This document shows positions 27,022-35,431 of a stretch of 64,000 bases of DNA, piece after piece. The translations under genes and the position numbers were made by a program. The DNA is from Streptomyces sp. Ru71. Its GTDB lineage: Bacteria; Actinomycetota; Actinomycetes; Streptomycetales; Streptomycetaceae. Location of the stretch: positions 25,614-89,613 of the forward strand of contig NZ_PQSS01000026.1 of assembly GCF_002920535.1 (NCBI RefSeq), given 5' to 3'. Below the pieces are notes generated by a model, which worked only from the letters and a program-made list of their open reading frames with translations, had not been told where the DNA came from and made no database searches. How positions within the stretch are numbered: the first letter of the stretch is position 1; every line of letters starts with the position of its first letter.

Positions 27022-28653
27022 CTAGGTGAGGCGGGCGCGTATGGCGCGGGCGGCCTTGCCGGTGATGCTGAAGGCGTAGGCGGTGACCGCGGACGGGGCC
27101 TGTTCCAGGTGCAGCACCAGGTGTGCGCCGTCGGGCCGGACCCGGGCGGTGTGCACGCGCTTCCCGGAGCCGGGCAGGGAGACGGCGTGGGGACCGCGGC
27201 GTCCGACGCCGTTGCCGAGCGCCGTGCCGAGGCCGCCGCGCGCGCTGAGGCCGTGGGCGCTGCACCGCAGCGACACATGCCAGTCGCCGGACTGCAGGGG
27301 CCGGCCGTCGTCGGCGGAGGCGAGGTCGACGCGGACCCGGAAGCAGGCCCGCCCGTAGTCGTACGTCTCCTTGCCGCGCGCGACCGTCAGGTGCGGGGAG
27401 GGCACCTGGTCGCAGGTGACGGCGACCTCCTTGCCGCTGCGCGTGTGACGCAGGATCAGCTCGGTGACCAGGTCGTCGGTGTCGACCTGGTCGAGGTAGG
27501 CGTAGCCGCCCAGTTCGAGGACGCTGCCCTGCCACAGCAGGTGGTCGAGCCGGCGGCGCGGGCTGACCTTGAGCGCGTCGGAGGTGATCTCGCACAGGTC
27601 CTCGTACTCGGCCGCGTCGGGCGCCGGGAACGGCGGTGCCGCGTACAGCTTCCCGTTCCGGACGAGCGACTTGCCCGGGCGGCCGGCGAGCTCCCACTCG
27701 ATGACCGCGGTGAGTTCGTCCACCAGCCCTTCGCGCAGGCAGTGGATGACGATCCGCTCGTGCAGGCCGAACTTGGCGAGGATCGCGGGCGTGACCCACT
27801 TCTCGGCGTAGGGGCGGGCCGTCTCCACGAGTTCGCGGCGGGTGGCGGCGTCGGCGTCGAGGTAGCGCTGGTCGAAGCGGCGCACCATCTCCACCCGGAC
27901 GTGACGGGTCACCAGGTGGTCGCGCAGCGGCCCGGGTTCGGTCATACCGGTGACCAGGGCCACCATCTCGTCGGCCTGTTCGAGGGCGGTGCGCAGTTCG
28001 AGGCCGTTCGCGGTGATGTTCCCGTCGTCGCCGCGCTTGACGACGTAGTAGCAGTCGTAGTCGCCGACGATCGAGATGACCTTGCTGTGCAGATAGGCGC
28101 GGGCGACGAAGTGCTGGTCCTCGCTGATGCGCATGTGCTCCGGGAAGCGGAGCTTGTGCTCCTCCAGCATGCTGCGCCGGAACAGCTTGAACGGCATCAG
28201 CGTGTAGTAGACGTCGCCCTTGGACAGGTCGGCCTTGTCGACGTTCTTGGCGAACACCTGCTTGGGGACGCGGCGGCCGACGCCGACCAGCTTGGCGAGG
28301 ACGGTGTCGGAGTTGTTCTTCTCCGCCATCGCGACCAGTCGTTCGAGCGCTTCGGGGCCCAGGCAGTCGTCGCCGTCGAGGAAGAACACATAGGTGCCGG
28401 TGGCGTGGTCGAGCCCCACGTTGCGCGGCCGGCTCGGGCCGCCCGACGGCTCCTGGTGGATCACCTTCATCCGCCAGGGCTGCTCCGCCGCCCACGCGTC
28501 GAGACGTTCACCGCTGCCGTCGGTGCTGCCGTCGTCCACGGCCACGACCTCCAGCGCGTCCATGCCGATGGACTGCTGCGCGACCGAGGCGAGCGTCTGC
28601 TCCAGATAGGGCAGCGCGTTGTAGACCGGTATCACCACCGAGACCACTGGCAC
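27022..28653 (-). CDS. family 2 glycosyltransferase with TarS/TarP-like linker and C-terminal domain
   Basis: A 543-residue enzyme. The GT-A domain at residues 1-240 reads VVSVVIPVYNALPYL, VVAVDDGSTDGS, GGPSRPRNVGLD and FFLDGDDCL (the DxD-type metal site). The later ISEDQHF holds the likely catalytic acid. About 300 more residues include a linker like that of poly(ribitol-phosphate) glycosyltransferases and a beta-rich end. I chose GTG 28653, which has AAGGGG six bases upstream; GTG 28668 is a close alternative. Family knowledge suggests transfer of a sugar to a teichoic-acid-like cell wall polymer. No polymer genes are adjacent. Confidence 0.85.
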   Translation of the reverse strand: MPVVSVVIPVYNALPYLEQTLASVAQQSIGMDALEVVAVDDGSTDGSGERLDAWAAEQPWRMKVIHQEPSGGPSRPRNVGLDHATGTYVFFLDGDDCLGPEALERLVAMAEKNNSDTVLAKLVGVGRRVPKQVFAKNVDKADLSKGDVYYTLMPFKLFRRSMLEEHKLRFPEHMRISEDQHFVARAYLHSKVISIVGDYDCYYVVKRGDDGNITANGLELRTALEQADEMVALVTGMTEPGPLRDHLVTRHVRVEMVRRFDQRYLDADAATRRELVETARPYAEKWVTPAILAKFGLHERIVIHCLREGLVDELTAVIEWELAGRPGKSLVRNGKLYAAPPFPAPDAAEYEDLCEITSDALKVSPRRRLDHLLWQGSVLELGGYAYLDQVDTDDLVTELILRHTRSGKEVAVTCDQVPSPHLTVARGKETYDYGRACFRVRVDLASADDGRPLQSGDWHVSLRCSAHGLSARGGLGTALGNGVGRRGPHAVSLPGSGKRVHTARVRPDGAHLVLHLEQAPSAVTAYAFSITGKAARAIRARLT

Positions 28654-29010
28654 GTCAGACCCCTTCACCGGATACCCCCCTATGCAGATGGTGTGAAAAC
28701 TGCTGACGCCTGCCGCGGGCTCCGGTGGATGTAGGCGCTGGTCAGACCCCAACAACTCAGTGCTCCGGCCGATGATATGCGACCGCGAGGTGAAGAATAC
28801 GCAACCATACGCACACGTCCGCATGACTCGCCGTCACACGATCGGGTACCGCGGACGGGTCTCGTGCATGCGTACGCGCAGGGGGAGCAGGGGGTTGGCG
28901 GTGGAGGCGTCCGCGACGACGGAGTGAGGGTGCGCGAGGGGGCGCGGTCGGAGTGCGCGAGCGCGTGGTGGGGGCGCGCGAGGGGGCGAGAAATCGGCGC
29001 AAAAAGAAAG
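28654..29010. other. intergenic region between divergent glycosyltransferases
   Basis: It holds the promoter of the leftward GT2 gene. A G/T-rich middle contains several GTGCGCGAG-like short repeats (28930-28990). I see no credible gene. The rightward rgt promoter block begins at 29011. Confidence 0.4.
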
Positions 29011-29098
29011 GGAAAGGAGGTCACCCGCTCCTTTCCACTCTCAACGTATAGCGCACAGGGGGGCTTGCCGCAAGGCCCCGGTGGTGCCGCAGAATCGG
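29011..29098 (+). promoter_or_regulatory. rgt promoter block with rifamycin-associated element (RAE)
   Basis: In order: an inverted repeat GGAAAGGAG-N8-CTCCTTTCC (29011-29036), a TATAGC box (29047-29052), then the RAE palindrome with core CTTGCCGCAAG inside G/C runs (29058-29079). The block repeats in reverse at 34198-34284 before rox, and in both cases it ends about 40 bases before the start codon. RAE is the 19-bp inverted repeat described by the Wright laboratory upstream of rifamycin-inactivating genes. If TATAGC is the -10 box, the RAE lies in the first transcribed bases. Confidence 0.85.
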
Positions 29099-29140
29099 CG
29101 GCCGAAGCCAGAAGCGGGTCGAAAAGGGTGGGGTCGCGCA

Positions 29141-30352
29141 ATGCGTGTGGTGTTGTCTACGTATGGTTCCCGAGGGGACGTCGAGCCGCTGGCCGGGCTG
29201 GCGGTGCGGCTGCGGGACCGCGGCGCCGAGGTGCGGGTGTGCGCGCCGCCGGACGAGGACTTCGCGCGGCGGCTGGCCGGCGTCGGTGTGCCGCTGGTGC
29301 CGGTCGGTCCGTCGGCGCGGGCGCTGACGAAGGCGGCTCTGCCGGCGTCCTCGCTGCCGGAGCGGGCGGCCCGGTTGATGGCCGGTCAGATCGAGGCGGT
29401 CGCCGAGGCGGCCGAGGGATGTGACGCCCTGGTGGCGACCGGCATGCTCCCGGCGGCGGCCGGCGCGCTGTCAGTTGCGGAGAAACTGGGCGTGCCCGCC
29501 GTGTCGGTGACGTTCCAGCAGGTCACTCTGCCGTCACCGGTGCGTCGGCCGCTGGCCTATCCGGGCCGGCCGCTCCCGCCGGAGGTCACCGACAACGGGG
29601 TGCTGTGGGAGCTCGACGCGCAGCACATCGACGCGCTGTTCGGTGAGGCGCTGAACACCAATCGGGCGTCGATCGGCCTGCCCCCGGTGGACCGCGTCCG
29701 CGACTACGTCGTCGGCGAGCGGCCGTGGCTGGCGACGGACCCGGTGCTCGACCCATGGCAGGGGATGCCGGACCTCGGCGTGGTGCAGACCGGCGCGTGG
29801 CTGGTGGCGGACGAACGCCCGCTGCCGGCCGAGCTGGTGGCGCTCCTGGAGGCCGGTGAGCCGCCGGTGTACGTCGGCTTCGGCAGCATGCCGATGCACG
29901 GGGCGGCGGACGTCGCCGAGGTGGCCGTCGAGGCGGTCCGGGCGCAGGGGCGCCGGGTGCTGCTCGGTCGCGGCTGGGCGGATCTGTCCCTGATCGACGC
30001 CGAGGACGACTGTTTCGCCGTCGGTGAGGTGAACCAGCAGGCGCTGTTCGCCCGGGTGGCCGCGGTGGTGCACCACGGTGGCGCGGGCACCACGACGACG
30101 GCCACCCGGGCCGGTGCGCCGCAGGTGGTCGTGCCCCAGCTGGCGGACCAGCCGTACTGGGCCGGCCGGGTGGCCGAGCTGGGCATCGGCGCGGCGCACG
30201 ACCGCCCGACGCCGACCGTCGAGTCCCTGTCGGCCGCGCTCAGGACGGCCCTGGACCCGGCGACCCGCGCCCGGGCCAGCGCGGTGGCGGGCATGGTCCG
30301 CACGGACGGTGCGGCGGTGGCCGCACGCCTGCTGCTCGACGCGGCCGGCTGA
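29141..30352 (+). CDS. rgt: rifampin glycosyltransferase (GT1/macrolide type)
   Basis: A 403-residue GT-B enzyme that would inactivate rifamycins by adding a sugar to the ansa chain. The N-terminus MRVVLSTYGSRGDVEPLAGL and the donor-site motif HHGGAGTTTTATRAG (about 311-325) are those of UDP-glycosyltransferases. Length fits Rgt. Identity as Rgt, rather than another macrolide glycosyltransferase, rests on the RAE promoter and the neighbours helR and rox. The start ATG 29141 follows AAGGGTGGGG at somewhat long spacing. helR lies 215 bases downstream on the same strand with no RAE of its own. Confidence 0.85.
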   Translation: MRVVLSTYGSRGDVEPLAGLAVRLRDRGAEVRVCAPPDEDFARRLAGVGVPLVPVGPSARALTKAALPASSLPERAARLMAGQIEAVAEAAEGCDALVATGMLPAAAGALSVAEKLGVPAVSVTFQQVTLPSPVRRPLAYPGRPLPPEVTDNGVLWELDAQHIDALFGEALNTNRASIGLPPVDRVRDYVVGERPWLATDPVLDPWQGMPDLGVVQTGAWLVADERPLPAELVALLEAGEPPVYVGFGSMPMHGAADVAEVAVEAVRAQGRRVLLGRGWADLSLIDAEDDCFAVGEVNQQALFARVAAVVHHGGAGTTTTATRAGAPQVVVPQLADQPYWAGRVAELGIGAAHDRPTPTVESLSAALRTALDPATRARASAVAGMVRTDGAAVAARLLLDAAG

Positions 30353-30567
30353 GCCACGGGGGCGCCCGGGGCCGGCCCGGGTCCGGCCGGACCGACCTGG
30401 GCCGGCCCTTCGCGGCCGGCCCGGCGGGACCTCCCGGACCGCTGTCCCTGCCTCTAGGCCCCGGCCCCAGTCCCTGCCCCCGGTCCTCGGACCCCGTCCC
30501 AGGCCCCCGGCCCCACCCCGAGAGACCACGACACACCCGCGCGCGGCCCGTGAACGGAGCTGATCCT

Positions 30568-32724
30568 TTGAACCCCCTGACCACCAGCGCCTTCGACCTC
30601 CCCGACCGTCTGTCCGCCAAGGCCGACCCGGCGCTCATCGCCGGCGACGAGCGGCACTTCGCGGCCATCGCCGCGTGCCTGGAGCAGACGATCGCCGAGG
30701 TGTCCGACCGGCTCGCCGCCGAGCTCAGGGCGCCCGGCGGCACGGGCCAGCAGGCGATGGACCGGGACATCGAGGTCCACCGGCTGAACGGCCGGCTGCG
30801 CACCCTGCGCCGCTTCGGCCTGGACCTGTGCCTCGGGCACATGGTCGGCGCGGACGACTCCGAGCCCGTGTACATCGGCCGGCTGGGTCTCACCGACAGC
30901 GAGGGGCGGCGGCTGCTGATCGACTGGCGCTCCCCCGCCGCCGAGCCGTTCTTCGCGGCCACCCACGCCGACCCGATGGGTCTGGCGAGCCGCCGCCGGT
31001 ACCGGTGGCACGGCGGCCGGATCAGCGACTACTGGGACGAGGTGTTCACCGAGGACGGTCTGCAGGGGCGGGCCGCGCTCGACGACCAGTCCGCGTTCAT
31101 CGCCAGCCTCGGCGGCAACCGCTCGGACCGGATGCGTGACGTGCTCGCCACCATCCAGGCCGACCAGGACGCCATCATCCGGGCGGGGTCGCGCGGTGCC
31201 CTCGTGGTCGACGGCGGGCCGGGCACGGGCAAGACGGTCGTCGCGCTGCACCGCACCGCGCATCTGCTGTACTCCGACCCGCGCCTCGGTCACCGCCGCG
31301 GCGGTGTCCTGTTCGTCGGCCCGCACCGGCCCTATCTGGCGTACGTCTCCGACGTGCTGCCCAGCCTCGGAGAGGAGGGCGTGCAGACCTGCACCCTGCT
31401 GGATCTCGTCGCGGAGGGCGCCTCGGCGACGGTGGAGAGCGACCCCGAGGTCGCCCGGCTGAAGGCGTCCGCGGACATGGTGAAGGCGATCGAGACCGCC
31501 GTCAGGTTCTACGAGGAGCCGCCCACCGAGCCGCTCACCGTCACGGTCGACTGGTCCGGCATCCGGCTGACCGCCGCCGACTGGGCCGAGGCCTTCGAGG
31601 CACCGGAACCGGGCACCGCGCACAACGAGGGACGCGAGCAGGTCTGGGAGAAGCTGGTCGAGATCCTCGGCGACAAGTACGACGGTGATGTCTCCCCGGA
31701 GCTGTTCCGCAGGGCGCTGCGGCAGGACGAGGAGCTGAACGCCGCCCTCGGCCGTGCCTGGCCGCTGCTGGACGCGGCCGACGTCGTCGGCGACCTGTGG
31801 TCGGTGCCGGCCTACCTGCGGATGTGCGCGCCCTGGCTCACCCGCGACGAGGTCCGTGCGCTGCAGCGAAAGGAGCCGCAGGCCTGGACGGTGTCCGATC
31901 TGCCGCTGCTGGACGCGGCCCGGCAGCGGCTCGGTGACCCGGCCTCGGGCCGCCGCAAGCGCCGGCAGGAAGCCGCGGTCGCCGCCGAGCGCGCGTACCG
32001 GGCGCAGGTCACCGAGAACCTGCTGCGGACCGACGACGACTGGCAGGGCATGCTGATGACGATGCTGACCGGGCAGGATCTGCAGAACAGCCTGGTCGCC
32101 GCCGAGGCGCCGCAGCGCACCAAACCCGACCTGCTCGCCGGTCCGTTCGCGCACATCGTCGTGGACGAGGCGCAGGAACTGACGGACGCGGAGTGGCAGA
32201 TGCTGCTGCTGCGGTGCCCGTCGCGCAGCTTCACCATCGTCGGGGACCGCGCCCAGGCCCGGCACGGCTTCACCGAGTCGTGGCGCGAGCGGCTGGAGCG
32301 GGTCGGGTTCGACCGGATCGACCTGGCCTCCCTGACCATCAACTACCGTACGCCGCAGGAGATCATGGCGGAGGCCGAGCCGGTCATCCGGGCGGCGCTG
32401 CCGGATGCCAACGTGCCGACCTCCGTGCGCAGCAACGGTCTGCCCGTCGTGCGCGGCCACGTGGCGGAGCGGGACGCCATCCTCGAAGCCTGGCTCGCCG
32501 GCCATGACGAGGGCGTCGCCTGTGTCATCGGTGATCCTTCGTTCCGTGAGACGCCGCGGGTCCGGTCGCTGACGCCGCAGCTGGCCAAGGGGCTGGAGTT
32601 CGACCTGGTGGTGCTGGTCGACCCGGAGGAGTTCGGCACGGGTGTCGCGGGGGCGGTCGACCGCTATGTCGCGATGACCCGGGCGACCGGGCAGCTCGTC
32701 GTCCTCACCGGCTCCCTGGAATGA
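30568..32724 (+). CDS. helR: HelR, RNA polymerase-recycling helicase-like ATPase (rifamycin protection)
   Basis: A 718-residue superfamily 1 (UvrD-like) protein. Walker A is GGPGTGKT at residues 216-223. DEAQELTDAEWQ is the Walker B box, followed by VGDRAQARHGF and later YVAMTRATGQLVVL (motif VI). Family knowledge: HelR/HelD proteins enter the RNA polymerase channels and displace bound rifamycin, and HelR gives rifamycin tolerance. I chose TTG 30568 (GGAG eight bases upstream, then MNPLTTSAFDLPDRL) over GTG 30550, which has no clear site. It has no RAE of its own, so it probably depends on read-through from rgt. Its stop is seven bases from the convergent rox stop. Confidence 0.92.
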   Translation: MNPLTTSAFDLPDRLSAKADPALIAGDERHFAAIAACLEQTIAEVSDRLAAELRAPGGTGQQAMDRDIEVHRLNGRLRTLRRFGLDLCLGHMVGADDSEPVYIGRLGLTDSEGRRLLIDWRSPAAEPFFAATHADPMGLASRRRYRWHGGRISDYWDEVFTEDGLQGRAALDDQSAFIASLGGNRSDRMRDVLATIQADQDAIIRAGSRGALVVDGGPGTGKTVVALHRTAHLLYSDPRLGHRRGGVLFVGPHRPYLAYVSDVLPSLGEEGVQTCTLLDLVAEGASATVESDPEVARLKASADMVKAIETAVRFYEEPPTEPLTVTVDWSGIRLTAADWAEAFEAPEPGTAHNEGREQVWEKLVEILGDKYDGDVSPELFRRALRQDEELNAALGRAWPLLDAADVVGDLWSVPAYLRMCAPWLTRDEVRALQRKEPQAWTVSDLPLLDAARQRLGDPASGRRKRRQEAAVAAERAYRAQVTENLLRTDDDWQGMLMTMLTGQDLQNSLVAAEAPQRTKPDLLAGPFAHIVVDEAQELTDAEWQMLLLRCPSRSFTIVGDRAQARHGFTESWRERLERVGFDRIDLASLTINYRTPQEIMAEAEPVIRAALPDANVPTSVRSNGLPVVRGHVAERDAILEAWLAGHDEGVACVIGDPSFRETPRVRSLTPQLAKGLEFDLVVLVDPEEFGTGVAGAVDRYVAMTRATGQLVVLTGSLE

Positions 32725-32731
32725 CCCCCAG

Positions 32732-34159
32732 TCAGTCCGAAGGGCTGCCGAACCACTTCCGCAGCGAGCCGAGCAGGTCCCGCTGGTCCTCGCCGACCCA
32801 TGCCACGTAACCGTCGGGCCGTAGCAGGACGGCGGTCACGTCCAGCTCCTCGGCGGCGTCGACGACGTGGTCGACCCGGTCGGCCCAGCCCGCCACCGAG
32901 AGCGCGCCGGTGCGGTCGAGGAGCAGTCCGCGACCGTCGTGCATCAGCTCGTACAGGCGACCGCTCTTGAGCTGTACGTCCCGCAGCCGCCGGCCGAGCA
33001 GTTCGTGGCCCTCGCCGAGGTCGTAGCGGACGTTGACGGCGAAGGCCGTCTCGGTCATGTACCGGTTCACCTCCTCGAAGTCCATCAGCCTCGACAGCAG
33101 CCCGCGCAGCGCGACCGCGCCCGGATCGGTCCCCAGCAGCGTCATCTGGGCGCGGGTGTTGTCCAGCACGGCGGCGCCCACCGGGTGCCGTTCGGTGTGG
33201 TAGCTGTCCAGCAGCCCCTCCGGTGCCCAGCCGGCCACTTCGGCGGCCAGCTTCCAGCCGAGGTTGAACGCGTCCTGGATGCCCAGGTTGAGGCCCTGGC
33301 CGCCGGTCGGCGGGTGGATGTGGGCGGCGTCGCCGGCCAGCAGCACCCGGCCGACCCGGTAGCGCTCGGCCTGCCGGGTGGCGTCGCCGAAGCGGGAGAG
33401 CCAGCGCGGCGAGTGCACACCGAAGTCGGTGCCCGCGACGGCCCGCAGCCGCTGCCGGAACTCCTCCAGGGTCGGCGCGTCCGCACCCTCCTCGGCCACC
33501 TCCCCCGCGGGCACGCCGACGCGGTACACCCCGTCCCCGTTGGGGATGACGCCGAAGCGGAGCTCCGTCTTGCGGACTTCGGCCACGACGGCGGTGACGG
33601 TGTCCTGGTCCTCGGTCATCTCCATGTCGCCCAGCAGCGTCTCGACCTTGGCGGGTTCCCCGGGGAACGGGACGCCCAGCTGTTTGCGCACGGTGCTGCG
33701 GCCGCCGTCGCAGCCGACCAGGTACCGCGAGCGCAGCCGCGTGCCGTCGGCCAGCTCGACGGTCACCCCGTCGGGGTCCTGGGCGAGCCCCACCACTTCG
33801 CAGCCGAGCCGGAGTTCGGCGCCGAGTTCGAGCGCGCGCTCGCGCAGCAGCCGTTCGGTGACCGGCTGCAGGATGCTGAGACCGTACGGGTGTGCCGTGT
33901 CCATCCCCTTGGGCCACGGCTTGTGGATGCCCCCGAAGAAGCCGCCGACCTGGAACTTCTCACCGGCCGCGAGGAAGCGGTCCAGCAGGCCGCGCTGGTC
34001 CGTCATCTCCACGCTGCGCACGTGCAGGCCACGCCCCCGGGACTCGGCGGTCGGCTCGGTCAGTTTCTCCAGCACGACCACGTGCACGTCGTGCAGGCGC
34101 AGCTCGGCGGCGAGCATCAGGCCGGTCGGGCCGCCACCGGCGATGAGTACATCGATCAT
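32732..34159 (-). CDS. rox: rifampin monooxygenase (FAD-dependent)
   Basis: A 475-residue class A flavoprotein. It shows GGGPTGLMLAAELRLHDV (Rossmann fold), GCDGGRSTVRK (the DG motif binding FAD and NADPH) and GDAAHIHPPTGGQGLN (GD motif, about 270-290). A thioredoxin-like C-terminal domain (about 400-475) completes the PHBH/phenol hydroxylase layout. The sequence closely follows the Rox family, which oxidises the naphthoquinone/hydroquinone core of rifamycins and linearises them. It has the same RAE promoter block as rgt. The stop nearly touches the helR stop, with no terminator visible between them. Confidence 0.93.
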   Translation of the reverse strand: MIDVLIAGGGPTGLMLAAELRLHDVHVVVLEKLTEPTAESRGRGLHVRSVEMTDQRGLLDRFLAAGEKFQVGGFFGGIHKPWPKGMDTAHPYGLSILQPVTERLLRERALELGAELRLGCEVVGLAQDPDGVTVELADGTRLRSRYLVGCDGGRSTVRKQLGVPFPGEPAKVETLLGDMEMTEDQDTVTAVVAEVRKTELRFGVIPNGDGVYRVGVPAGEVAEEGADAPTLEEFRQRLRAVAGTDFGVHSPRWLSRFGDATRQAERYRVGRVLLAGDAAHIHPPTGGQGLNLGIQDAFNLGWKLAAEVAGWAPEGLLDSYHTERHPVGAAVLDNTRAQMTLLGTDPGAVALRGLLSRLMDFEEVNRYMTETAFAVNVRYDLGEGHELLGRRLRDVQLKSGRLYELMHDGRGLLLDRTGALSVAGWADRVDHVVDAAEELDVTAVLLRPDGYVAWVGEDQRDLLGSLRKWFGSPSD

Positions 34160-34197
34160 GAAAAATCCCCGTTTCCGCAGGTTGTGCCGTTGCCGGG

Positions 34198-34284
34198 CGA
34201 TTCTGCGGTACGAGGGGGGCCTTGCCGCAAGCCCCCCTGTGCGCTATACGTTGAGAGTGGCAAGGAGTGGTCGAGCTCCTTGCC
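34198..34284 (-). promoter_or_regulatory. rox promoter block with RAE, inverted copy of the rgt block
   Basis: Read on the minus strand it shows GGCAAGGAG-N8-CTCCTTGCC, then ACTCTCAACG, TATAGC, and an RAE with core CTTGCGGCAAG flanked by G and C runs (34214-34237), ending at CGCAGAATCG, 39 bases before the rox ATG. About 63 bases match 29035-29097 with few changes. The upstream hairpin keeps its pairing by a compensatory A/T to C/G change. Confidence 0.85.
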
Positions 34285-34332
34285 TTCGTCATTTCGGCCG
34301 TCTTTTCGGCCGTCTTTTCGGCCCTCTGCTCG

Positions 34333-35259
34333 TCAGCGGATCACCGCGGTCTCCCGGTCGAGGCGGGACAGCTTCGCGGGGTTGCGCACGGCGTAGAGCC
34401 CGGTGATGCGGCCGCCCTCGATGCGCACCGTGACGACCGTGTCGACCTCGCCGTCCCGGCGGAGCAGCAGGGCCGGGTGGCCGTTGACGTACACCGAGTG
34501 CAGCGACCTGATCGCGGGGATCACCACCAGCAGGGGGACCACCGGGGCGGCTCCCACGACCGGCTCCAGCGCGGCCTGGACGACCCCTCCGCCGTCGCCG
34601 ATGAAGACGACGTCCGGGGCGAGGATGTCGAACAGGCCCTGCAGGTCGCCCGTCTCGATGGCCCGACGGAACGCCTCCAGCACGTCCCGCGACTCGTCGG
34701 GCGACACCGGCCCGCGGGGCCGGCGCGCGGCCACGTGGGTGCGCGCCCGGTGCGCGATCTGGCGAACCGCCGCCGGCTTCTTGTCGACCGCCTGCGCGAT
34801 CTCGTCGTAGTCGATGCCGAAGACCTCGCGCAGCACGAACACCGCCCGCTCGGTGGGGGAGAGCGTCTCCAGCACCAGCAGCATCGCCGTCGACACGCTC
34901 TCGGCCAGTTCGACGTCGTCGGCCACATCGGGGGCGGTGAGCAGCGGTTCCGGCAGCCAGGAGCCGACATAGGCCTCCTTGCGCCGGCGCAGGGTGCGCA
35001 GCCGGGTCAGCGCCTGCCGCGTGGTGATGCGGACCAGGTAGGCCCGCTTGTCCCGCACCGTGTCGGTGTCGACGCCCGCCCAGCGCAGCCAGGCGTCCTG
35101 CAGGACGTCCTCCGCGTCGGCGGCCGAGCCGAGCATCTCGTAGGCGACGGTGAACAGCAGATTGCGGTGCTCGACGAACGCCTCGGTGGCGGACTCCATA
35201 CGGCCGTCCCGCGCACCCGCCCGGGTCGGTCCCGCCGCTTCCTCGACGCGCTCGCTCAT
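34333..35259 (-). CDS. ECF41-type RNA polymerase sigma factor with SnoaL-like C-terminal domain
   Basis: A 308-residue sigma factor of the SigJ/ECF41 kind. Region 2 (residues 20-85, GSAADAEDVLQDAWLRW) and region 4 (about 110-165, LSPTERAVFVLREVFGIDYDEIA) are followed by a SnoaL-like domain of about 130 residues (RAIETGDLQGLFDILAPDV), which in this family acts as a built-in regulator. ATG 35259 follows AGGAG at seven bases. A promoter of the ECF41 class precedes it, suggesting autoregulation. The carboxymuconolactone decarboxylase partner usual for ECF41 is not adjacent; one occurs at 45.7 kb. Confidence 0.9.
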   Translation of the reverse strand: MSERVEEAAGPTRAGARDGRMESATEAFVEHRNLLFTVAYEMLGSAADAEDVLQDAWLRWAGVDTDTVRDKRAYLVRITTRQALTRLRTLRRRKEAYVGSWLPEPLLTAPDVADDVELAESVSTAMLLVLETLSPTERAVFVLREVFGIDYDEIAQAVDKKPAAVRQIAHRARTHVAARRPRGPVSPDESRDVLEAFRRAIETGDLQGLFDILAPDVVFIGDGGGVVQAALEPVVGAAPVVPLLVVIPAIRSLHSVYVNGHPALLLRRDGEVDTVVTVRIEGGRITGLYAVRNPAKLSRLDRETAVIR

Positions 35260-35303
35260 CACCGGCTCCTGCTCGTTCGCTCTGGTCCATGTCACATGCA
35301 CAA

Positions 35304-35330
35304 GACACCGGACCGCCCTGTTCTGTGACA
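35304..35330 (-). promoter_or_regulatory. ECF41-class autoregulatory promoter
   Basis: On the minus strand TGTCACA (35324-35330) is followed after exactly 16 bases by TGTC (35304-35307). The published ECF41 target pattern is TGTCACA-N16-CGTC, so one base differs. The start codon lies 45 bases downstream. Confidence 0.72.
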
Positions 35331-35431
35331 CCTGCGCCGGGAAAACACGAACTGGTGGGTGGCAAGGGCGCGTTCGGACGTAGGTTGTGCGGTGAATGAT
35401 CGACGCCTCGGCTGAAAGACGGACAGGACTC

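Noticed and set aside
29011..34284. Long inverted repeats flanking 5.3 kb, possibly a transposon
   Set aside because: The repeats are promoter blocks at equal distance from two start codons, there is no transposase, and the bases outside the repeats show no target duplication.
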